Assembly: GCF_003957295.1 (NCBI RefSeq)
Contig: NZ_RQPJ01000003.1
Span: forward strand, 646,371-710,370
Source: Arenibacter aquaticus
GTDB taxonomy: Bacteria; Bacteroidota; Bacteroidia; Flavobacteriales; Flavobacteriaceae
Direction of reading: 5' to 3'
Length of the DNA stretch: 64,000 nt
Below the pieces are notes generated by a model. That model did not search any database. It saw only the letters and a list, made by a program, of their open reading frames with translations, and had not been told where the DNA came from. The stretch's first letter is position 1. The number at the start of each line of letters is the position of its first letter. The translations under genes and the position numbers were made by a program. Below are positions 55,467 through 62,349 of this stretch, one piece after another.

Positions 55467-56162
55467 CTATTGATAACTTACTATTGTTTCCGGCGTAACT
55501 AATTCAGCTAATTTAGAGGCAATTTCTTCCATTGAATCTTCTACGGTACTTAATCCACTGCGAGAACCTAGTAATGGACTTGCATCTCTTAAATTTTCAT
55601 AAGTTGTATTATGGACGATTGGTACTATTAAATCACGAGCTAAAAGCGCAGAAAGTTCTTTGTCAGCAATACCTGAACCTTCAATTCTTTTTAAAAATAA
55701 TGGTGTAACTAGAACTATTCCAACCTTAGATTTTATAAGTCCTTTATCAATTTCACGCATTAATGGCGAACCTAGTGCAACATCTTTTTCACTAAACCAA
55801 ACAGATACACCTTTAGATTCTAATAGGTCGTGTAATTCTTTTGCAGAACCTTTTCGGTCGTCCCAAGCGTGACAGAGAAAAATATCACGTAAATCGGGTT
55901 TTTCTAAACGTTCCTCAACATTTTTTCTAACTGGTGTTAGTGTTCGTATCTCTGCTGGGGTATATAAAACAGTCGAGCCTGATGAAGACCAACTTGCCTT
56001 TCTTTTTCCACTATTGTTGCTACTTCTAGGGCTGTAAGTAGGTGAAGAATAAGGTTGAGAATATGAATATCCATAACTACGACTTCTTCCTCCACATGCT
56101 GGACATTTGGCTCTAGCGCTTGCAGAACGATGTCCATTTACTGGTGCTGTACATCTTGCCAT
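55467..56162 (-). CDS. TIR-domain protein with N-terminal zinc-ribbon-like motif
   Basis: The 231 residues begin MARCTAPVNGHRSASARAKC, followed by PACGG, giving Cys4, His11, Cys20 and Cys23, a likely metal site. A Ser/Tyr-rich linker (25-65) leads into a TIR domain (about 91-225): RDIFLCHAWDD, VSVWFSEKDVALGSPL, REIDKGLIKSKVGIVLVTPLFL, and ADKELSALL, where Glu169 matches the catalytic Glu of NAD-cleaving TIR enzymes. In bacteria such domains trigger NAD depletion or make signals during phage defence. It lies 11 nt downstream of the small repeat protein. A defence role is inferred from domain and context. Confidence 0.85.
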   Translation of the reverse strand: MARCTAPVNGHRSASARAKCPACGGRSRSYGYSYSQPYSSPTYSPRSSNNSGKRKASWSSSGSTVLYTPAEIRTLTPVRKNVEERLEKPDLRDIFLCHAWDDRKGSAKELHDLLESKGVSVWFSEKDVALGSPLMREIDKGLIKSKVGIVLVTPLFLKRIEGSGIADKELSALLARDLIVPIVHNTTYENLRDASPLLGSRSGLSTVEDSMEEIASKLAELVTPETIVSYQ

Positions 56163-56173
56163 AACTTATATAA

Positions 56174-56416
56174 TTACCTTTTTTTATTTGATTGAGATAA
56201 TACTGAACCTGCTAGAGTTTTAGTTTCATTGCTATACTTTTTACTGGTCATTACAGTCGAAGCTAAATTTTCCAGTTTAGCACCAGTTTGATTTGTACTC
56301 TTAGACTGAGATAATACTGATCCAGCCAGTTTTTTAGCAGTATTAGATGCATTTTGATTTTTTAGTGTTTTAGCCGCAAGAGAAGCTACACTTTTAGATG
56401 TCTTTTTCTTATTCAT
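56174..56416 (-). CDS. Small tandem-repeat protein, partner of the TIR gene
   Basis: The 80-residue Ser/Lys-rich protein contains about four degenerate 19-residue units. Two are nearly identical around LAGSVLSQS (residues 30-38 and 68-76); others read VASLAAKTLKNQ and ENLASTVMTSKK. No membrane segment or signal is seen. It is 11 nt upstream of the TIR gene, and I recall similar small repeat proteins near zinc-ribbon TIR genes in other bacteria; a search is needed to confirm. It could be an inhibitor, sensor or scaffold for TIR. Confidence 0.7.
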   Translation of the reverse strand: MNKKKTSKSVASLAAKTLKNQNASNTAKKLAGSVLSQSKSTNQTGAKLENLASTVMTSKKYSNETKTLAGSVLSQSNKKR

Positions 56417-56540
56417 AATATGAGAATTTTATATTAATTTAAAATTATCTAAATTTTCTAAAAGTTTATTTTCAAATGTAAACACTTATTAAACAAGTTT
56501 TTAACAATGTTGTTTTTATAATTAGACATAATGGTTCGGT

Positions 56541-56593
56541 TAGCGTAGTGCGGAGACAAGGAAACTTTTCGTTTCCGTCTACGCACGAAGCTA
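56541..56593. repeat. Long imperfect attC-like hairpin
   Basis: TAGC (56541-56544) pairs with GCTA (56590-56593), GCGTAG (56543-56548) with CTACGC (56579-56584), and GGAAAC (56560-56565) with GTTTCC (56571-56576), leaving bulges and a TTTTC loop. This bulged, mostly palindromic shape resembles folded integron cassette sites, though it lacks a proven attC core. Confidence 0.55.
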
Positions 56594-56603
56594 AAGCTTA
56601 TGG

Positions 56604-56636
56604 CCCGCCCGTACCGAACGGCTACGTTCGGGCGGG
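56604..56636. terminator. G+C-rich hairpin, terminator-like
   Basis: CCCGC (56604-56608) pairs with GCGGG (56632-56636), and the inner arms CCGAACG and CGTTCGG pair around a GCTA loop. A T-rich run follows on the plus strand. It is much more G+C-rich than its surroundings. Confidence 0.6.
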
Positions 56637-56662
56637 TTTAGTTTTATTTTTTCTCTTCTTAA

Positions 56663-56683
56663 GCTAAATCCATGAGATTTAGC
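56663..56683. repeat. Short junction hairpin GCTAAATC/GATTTAGC
   Basis: Eight-bp arms enclose a 5-nt CATGA loop. A weaker relative occurs at 54749-54763. Sequences to its right (GACATTATAAATATACA) are also partly shared with that site. Confidence 0.55.
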
Positions 56684-56766
56684 GACATTATAAATATACA
56701 CAGACCTTTCGTTTAAGCCCTAAAATCAGCATTACGTTTAGGTGGTTTGTTGTGTTTAGAGTTTTT

Positions 56767-57489
56767 TTAGACAATTAATTCACGTATTATCAAGAAATTT
56801 CCATGTTCAACATTATTATTTGGAAACCTCTCGATTTCTTCTTCTAGAATAATTTCTCCATTTATTATAGCTTGCAAATTCCATTTGTAATAAGCAGGTT
56901 GGATTATAGGTTTTTGTAACGTTTTACCATCGTTCTCAAATTGCAATTCCCATTGATATTTTGGGTTCTCCCTTTCCTTTCTATATCCTTTACATTCCCA
57001 TAATAGAATTTTGTTTTGTTTTGTTTCGCCAGGATTATTAGGCTTTAAATATTCAACTATTGGCTTAAACATCGAAATTCTATTATTATGCGGAAATTCT
57101 GGAAAGTCCAGAAAGCCCAGTCTTTTCCAAGTGGACTGTGATGATTTAGGTACGCAAAATAATTCTAAAACTAGAATACCAAAACTTTGAAAATATTCGG
57201 TTGATCTATCTAATAATTCTTTACCTAAACCTTTTCTGCGTTGTTCTGAATGAATAACACATATATCAATATGCGCTACATAATCGTCCAATTTAAAGGT
57301 CAAAAACCCATAAACTAAATCCTCGTATTGGATAGTGATTAGATTTTGATTTTCAAAAGATTTAACTATTCCATTCCAGTTTCCATAAAATTGATGTCCT
57401 CCAGAATTATATTCTTTAGAAAGCCATTTTTCTATCTGCAAAAGATGTTTTCGAGATGGATTTAAGTTGGTTTGCAATATTTTCAACAT
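56767..57489 (-). CDS. GNAT-family acetyltransferase with C-terminal extension
   Basis: The start at 57489 (MLKILQTNLNPSRKHLLQIEKWL) is preferred, since the ATG 12 codons upstream adds residues atypical of the fold. The first ~150 residues show the GNAT fold with motif A DICVIHSEQRRKGLGKELL and a later LELFCVPKSSQSTWKRLGFLDFP. A C-terminal part of about 90 residues (YQWELQFENDGKTLQKPIIQPAYYKWNLQAIINGEI) is not recognised. The substrate is unknown. Its start is 51 nt after repeat copy B on the minus strand. Confidence 0.8.
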   Translation of the reverse strand: MLKILQTNLNPSRKHLLQIEKWLSKEYNSGGHQFYGNWNGIVKSFENQNLITIQYEDLVYGFLTFKLDDYVAHIDICVIHSEQRRKGLGKELLDRSTEYFQSFGILVLELFCVPKSSQSTWKRLGFLDFPEFPHNNRISMFKPIVEYLKPNNPGETKQNKILLWECKGYRKERENPKYQWELQFENDGKTLQKPIIQPAYYKWNLQAIINGEIILEEEIERFPNNNVEHGNFLIIRELIV

Positions 57490-57539
57490 TAAGCACAACT
57501 CTTGTATATGGTAACCAGTAACCATATTTCTTTCATAGG

Positions 57540-57890
57540 CCTAATTTAGTAAATCTTTTTTGTTGCCTAGTTACAATTTAGGGTGAACCTTTTACCCTTA
57601 CCTCCCCTATCCTATTCTTCTGGGCCTAGCTAATACTGTCTTTCCTACTTTTATCGTGATAAAGAAAAAAAATTACCAGAATAATGCCTTGCGGAAAACC
57701 GTAATACGTGATTGATTCTTGTTCCTAACCACTACATAATGGCAAAATAAGACCGAAATACCTTCCAGATTTTGACACTGTTAATTAGCTACCTCTATAA
57801 TTAGGGAAGGCCGGATCCGGTACTGTCAATAAGGTCTTCATGTTTGGCTCCCTCTGTTTAAGCGGAATAGGCCGTACAGACTAAAGGAAA
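57540..57890. repeat. Array repeat copy B (~360-bp non-coding repeat)
   Basis: This copy is closest to A; it shares the GGGT...ACCC hairpin, GTGATAAAGAAAAA, TTGCGGAAAACCGTAA, the CCGGATCCGG palindrome, AAGGTCTTCATG and GGCTCCC. Differences are substitutions and short indels in the central and terminal parts. It fills the gap between the 280-residue membrane protein and the GNAT gene. Confidence 0.85.
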
Positions 57891-57919
57891 ACAACATTGT
57901 TGGCAACTATGTATTGTAT

Positions 57920-58762
57920 TCATTTATCAAATTCATTAAACACTTTTTTTATATCCGCTTGATTGTGAATTTGCTCAAATTCCATACCCCTCCGAAATTT
58001 TCTTAACTTACTATGGTTGAGAAAGAAAGTAGAAAAGAATTTCCAATGTAAATATAATCTATCCCAAAACTTATCCAGTCGATGTCCAGTTCGCAATAAC
58101 AAAATTTCATACAAAGACCATAGGGAATACAGATACAGAAAGGGAATAAAAGCAATGGTAAGTATAATTGGTAGCAGAAGAGTTTTTAAAGTAAAAATAT
58201 TAGCGAATTCATGAAACCCATTGTAAATCTGAATGCAGGTATTGATGAAAACAATTATTCCAAATCCTGTGACCAAATTTTTAAATAACTTATCGACAGG
58301 TTTATATTTTGGATTGTCCTTGGTATAAACTTGAGAAATTACAATAATGGACATAACTGGAATTATTATTAATTCAGCGAATAAAGAGAAATTATAAAAG
58401 TTTGCTATAAATTCAATCAAAACAATTCCTTTAATACCGTCAAAAAAGATAGTTTTCAGATAATTCTCCTCTCCACTTATTTTGTCCAATTTCAACAATA
58501 ATGGGAAACCAACAATTATAGGCCATAGAACCGTGTCTTTCAATAAGGCTTGCTCCCAAAATCCAAGTTCTAAAAGACCAATAACTAGTAATTCAACATA
58601 AATTGTCATCAAAAGAATAGACGCAATAATTTTATGGTGAAAAAAAGTTTTTACTAATTGTACCGATGATTTTCTAACTTTTTTCCGAGAAAGAGAAAAA
58701 ATTAAAAAAACTGATAACCAAAAGATGATTGCAAGTTCCCTATTGCCAAAAAAATTAAACAT
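57920..58762 (-). CDS. Polytopic membrane protein, unknown
   Basis: The 280-residue protein has about seven membrane segments (for example LAIIFWLSVFLIFSLS, IIASILLMTIYVELLVIGLL, FAELIIIPVMSIIVI, LLLPIILTIAFIPFLYLYSLWSLY) and a charged cytoplasmic tail (RKFRRGMEFEQIHNQADIKKVFNEF). I recognise no family. It is 155 nt downstream of the DUF3800-like gene across a different junction. Confidence 0.6.
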   Translation of the reverse strand: MFNFFGNRELAIIFWLSVFLIFSLSRKKVRKSSVQLVKTFFHHKIIASILLMTIYVELLVIGLLELGFWEQALLKDTVLWPIIVGFPLLLKLDKISGEENYLKTIFFDGIKGIVLIEFIANFYNFSLFAELIIIPVMSIIVISQVYTKDNPKYKPVDKLFKNLVTGFGIIVFINTCIQIYNGFHEFANIFTLKTLLLPIILTIAFIPFLYLYSLWSLYEILLLRTGHRLDKFWDRLYLHWKFFSTFFLNHSKLRKFRRGMEFEQIHNQADIKKVFNEFDK

Positions 58763-58916
58763 TTAACAGTTTTACATTATTGCCTACGGTTACGGTTATG
58801 GAAAAGTAGCGAAAATAGAGACGCAGATTTGTCGGCTTAAACTTTCGTATCTTGGTTTTCTAAATTAAACTTTTTCGATGAAACCCGCTATTTGCTGTAA
58901 CCGATGTTAGTGTTAC
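58763..58916. repeat. Junction with inverted repeats
   Basis: One end reads CCTACGGTTACGG (58783-58795) followed by TAGCG (58807-58811); the other, on the complementary strand, reads CGGTTACAG followed by TAGCGGG (58886-58903). The imperfect inverted repeat spans about 120 bp of otherwise A+T-rich sequence, a design reminiscent of integron cassette sites. It shares no sequence with the ~360-bp repeat. Confidence 0.55.
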
Positions 58917-60071
58917 TTATAATTGACCTATTAATTTTTTAATTTGTTCAAATCTTTCGTCTTTTTCTAACGGGTTAACATCATTAAAAGAGGTATTAAC
59001 CATTTTTTGATTTAGAACTTTTATTTTTTCCAGCATTGGCACAATGTATCTCATAAAGTGATTGAAATGCTGAATTATATCCTCATAACTGCTCGCTAGC
59101 TTATAACCTGGTTTACCGCTATGACTAATTATAAATAAGCCTTCATATCTTAAATCTCGAATTATAGTTCTTAGTCTTTCTTCACTCATTTGCATTGTGA
59201 AGTTTTTTAAATAATCTACAATTTCATAGCTCGGTACTAATCTATGAGGACTCATTCTGTTTTGAAGCGCCAAATAGTCCAGAAGTCTTATTTGTAAATG
59301 ATCTTTCTTGTAATTAGCATTTTCAATATACTGTTCTAAAACTTCTCCGCTCAACTTTTTAATAAGTAAATTCAACTTCTCATCTTCTTCTGTAGTTTTT
59401 ATCTGATAATTTGATTGAAACGGAAAATGTTGTATAGTTAATCTCGTATGTAAGATTTCATAAATTTCGTCCATTTTTTGACTTGAATGACTTGAACAAA
59501 ATATTCTTCCTAAAGAACCGGCAACTATATCTGCTAATTGAACTAACTTTTCATCTTTGACATCATCTGCAAGTTTATAACTACGGTCAGGATTAAATAA
59601 GTCCGGTTTAATGACATTTTGCATTATAAATCTCTCTAATTCTGTTACGAAGCCTTCTCCAACTTTATCAGGGTAAATCTCGTATGAATCGAATATCTCA
59701 TTGTACTTACCTACAAAGAGTTTTTGAAAGTATTTATAAAACACTTGTTTATGCTTTAATCCTCCTTTCTCGTTATCAATCCTACTTTTATCAATTATCA
59801 GAACATCAATTGTAAAATCTAGGTTTTCAATCAGATATTTTAAAATATCCAATCGTTTTTGGAAATATTTTTTATCACCGAGATTTTTAGATTTTATATT
59901 TGAACCAAGTCGAAATTTGCAACAAATTTCCTTTCTAATTTTTCTTGCTTTTTCTTCTTGATCTTCACTAATTATAACAGCGGTGTAAACGAAGTGACTA
60001 AAAGTTCCTTTTTTACTTAGATCCAAGTGAGTATTACCAAACTCATCTATATAAATTTTAGCTTTCTTCAA
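58917..60071 (-). CDS. DUF3800-like protein with C-terminal winged-helix region
   Basis: The 384-residue protein begins MKKAKIYIDEFGNTHLDLS, the DUF3800 pattern with an acidic residue pair, and has VQLADIVAGSLGRIF near residue 180, also typical. This is an RNase H-like fold often found in defence or mobile contexts. The C-terminal half (about 250-384) includes a winged-helix-like segment (VPSYEIVDYLKNFTMQMSEERLRTIIRDLRYEGLFI). The fusion suggests a nuclease-like domain with a nucleic-acid-binding partner. Its start is 65 nt downstream of repeat copy C. Confidence 0.75.
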   Translation of the reverse strand: MKKAKIYIDEFGNTHLDLSKKGTFSHFVYTAVIISEDQEEKARKIRKEICCKFRLGSNIKSKNLGDKKYFQKRLDILKYLIENLDFTIDVLIIDKSRIDNEKGGLKHKQVFYKYFQKLFVGKYNEIFDSYEIYPDKVGEGFVTELERFIMQNVIKPDLFNPDRSYKLADDVKDEKLVQLADIVAGSLGRIFCSSHSSQKMDEIYEILHTRLTIQHFPFQSNYQIKTTEEDEKLNLLIKKLSGEVLEQYIENANYKKDHLQIRLLDYLALQNRMSPHRLVPSYEIVDYLKNFTMQMSEERLRTIIRDLRYEGLFIISHSGKPGYKLASSYEDIIQHFNHFMRYIVPMLEKIKVLNQKMVNTSFNDVNPLEKDERFEQIKKLIGQL

Positions 60072-60135
60072 ATTTATGTTATTATAATTAGTCCCAACAC
60101 ATGGGTATCATTATTGATTATAAATCTTTTATACC

Positions 60136-60500
60136 CCTAATTTAATAAATCTTTTACGTTGCCCGGTTTTAATTTAGGGTGAGCCTATTACCCTTTCCAA
60201 TCCTACCTTATTCTTCTAGGCCTAGCTAATACTGACTTTCCTACTTTTATAGTGATAAAGAAAAACAATTACCAGAAAAGTAAGTTGCGGAAAACCGTAA
60301 AACGTGAATGGAACTAGGCCCATAAAAATTAAAAAGTGGCACAATTGGTCCGAAATGCTTAACACAATTTTATGCTGTAAATTTAGCAATGCCCATAGTA
60401 AGGGAATCTAGGACCCGGTTCAGTGAACACGGTCTTTAAGTTGGGCTCCCGCATTATTTGTGGGACGGACAGTTCTTAGTTATTGTACTTTGTTCTTAAA
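60136..60500. repeat. Array repeat copy C (~360-bp non-coding repeat, divergent)
   Basis: It is the most diverged copy but keeps all landmarks in order: CCTAATTTAA/TAAATC, GGGT...ACCC, GTGATAAAGAAAAA, TTGCGGAAAACCGTAA, a C-rich equivalent of the palindrome (GGACCCGG), GGTCTT, and GGCTCCC. Its right end runs into the stop codon of the Fic pseudogene. It fills the gap between that gene and the DUF3800-like gene. Confidence 0.8.
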
Positions 60501-61661
60501 CTCTAACCAATTTTAATAACGATTCAAATGCATATAGCGCCGCTCTTCGACCTGAAGGTTCTTCCATTGTTCTTATCAATTCTTTCTCTAGAAGAACTCT
60601 TGTGAACCTTGATGCTGTTGGGCCAGGAATCCCGCTTTTTGAAGTAAATCTATTGTTTCTAAATATTGGATTTGTAAAAATATAATCAAGTGCGCTAAAA
60701 CTCGATTTAGATGATAATGTATCTGAAAATATTAATTACATATCCTCGTATAAATCTTTAATATTCTCGGCAATTTGTAAATTCCTCATTGCCTGATTTT
60801 CCACTGCTTTCAAAAAGAATACACACCATTTTTCCCAGTCATTATGCTCTGAAACATAGCGCATAGTGTCAATGTACTCATCTTTGTTTTCTTCTAAATA
60901 TCCACTTATATAAAAATGTGGTGCTGAAATGGTTCCTGATGACCACAATAACAAAGTTATTAACATTCTACCAATCCTGCCATTTCCATCTTGAAATGGA
61001 TGCAGCGCTTCAAACTCTAGATGCATTAATGCTGTTTTAACTAAAACTGGATCTTCACTCGTATTTATGTAATTAAATAAAATTTCCAATCTATCATTTA
61101 GCTTTTCCGGGATAATTGGTGTATAAAGTACTTTCTGTTTTATCTTGTCTGCAAGAAAATTTTGTTCTGTCTTGTATTGCCCTAGTGATTTTTTTGCTCC
61201 TCTACCAAAGGACAACAGTTGTTGATGAATCGTTTTTACTAAGTGGGATGAAAGTGGATATCCATCCTTCATTGCTCTTTGAGCATTCGTTAATGCCCTT
61301 TGATACAATTTTGATACAATATAGTCTCATATATTTCTGTTCTTACATGTTTAGCCTCATCTGAGTCACTTTCAGAATCAGCTTCAAATTTTAATATTTC
61401 ATCCATCGTACTAATCGTACCCTCCATACGAGATGAAATTACGGCTTCCTGATTTCTAAGTGGGGCTAATAAGATTTCACTGTTATGCATGTTTTTGAGC
61501 ATTTGATCATAGCGAGCTAATGCGTCCGTCGCCTTTAATAAAGGGTCAACAAACAAAGCGTAGTTTAGCCTTGAAGGAGGTAATTTATCGTAATGATAAG
61601 CTACAGAGTTTTCAAAATCCATTTTTTGATAATTTGACATAAATATTAAAATCAACAACAA
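60496..61661 (-). pseudogene. Fic-domain protein, disrupted
   Basis: The reading frame begins at 61661 (MSNYQKMDFENSVAYHYDKLP lies 8 codons in) and covers the Fic N-terminal helices (APLRNQEAVISSRMEGTISTMDEIL). It is broken near 61300, where an 11-bp tandem duplication (TTGATACAA at 61300-61308 and 61311-61319) shifts the frame. The next frame (60736-61308) carries the Fic core HPFQDGNGRIGR. It ends in TAA at 60736, but the same frame continues to 60496 with a winged-helix tail (SKSGIPGPTASRFTRVLLEKELI). Fic enzymes transfer AMP from ATP to proteins. This copy is probably inactive, given one frameshift and one nonsense codon. Confidence 0.85.
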
Positions 61662-62349
61662 GCAGTTTAGATGTAAATAAAAAAATATTTATGATAAACA
61701 AAGTGCCTAGATGTAAAGAAATTAATGACAAACTCATTTGCTTATCACTTTTTTAAATTTAATAACAACAAGTGTGATTGATGTAAATGAATTAATGGCA
61801 AAATGATTTAAACTTAAGAATCGTGGCTATTTGATAAACAAACTTATTGTGAAGATCTAATCTAAGCCACCCTGCACATTCCGAGCAGAGATTTTTACGA
61901 GGGGCTGAATGTCCTTGGGACTATACCAATATGAAATTGTAATTATCAGTACCATCCCGTAGATGATGCTCCAAAAGGACATTGAACTTCTTAACCCAAA
62001 AGTCTAAAATCCCCTCCATTCCTAACCTAATTAAAAAATCAGGTGCCTTTTGCCAAACCCATTATTTCCCTAATTCTGATTTAACATCAACAATTGGTAT
62101 TTTCACAACAATAATATGTAGGAATTATCTTCTTAAGTTACTATTGTAAACTAATTTAAATTCTAGCTAACCTATGTATTATTTCTACACACTTCCAACA
62201 CAAATCGTTAAATCAATATCCAACTATTTATTAAGTAAATCATAAAAAGATATTTCACGCTACAGAAAGGCGCAAAACCATTGCTAAAAAATTAATATGA
62301 TAAAGCACTTTTAAAAGTTTAATATGATCAACTATTTCAACCATTAAAT
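61662..62349. other. Gene-free A+T-rich gap
   Basis: The 688-bp gap after the Fic pseudogene has no coding frame of note. Short direct repeats with GATGTAAAnGAATTAATG-type sequence occur near 61709 and 61779. It should hold the promoter of the large secreted protein that follows on the plus strand. Confidence 0.5.

Larger units (their letters stand above)
56417..56766. other. Gene-free junction with strong hairpins
   Basis: The gap between the tandem-repeat gene and the GNAT gene has no coding frame but holds three hairpins, listed separately. It also contains GCTAAATCCATGAGATTTAG-type junction sequence resembling that at 54749. It differs completely from the ~360-bp repeat. Confidence 0.6.

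Noticed and set aside
55081..60500. CRISPR array or insertion sequence explanation for the three repeats
   Set aside because: Only three copies, each hundreds of bases long and kilobases apart with genes between; no transposase and no terminal inverted repeats were seen.
55081..60500. Decayed protein-coding gene explanation for the three repeats
   Set aside because: All frames contain stops, and indels between copies are not multiples of three, while short non-coding landmarks stay fixed.
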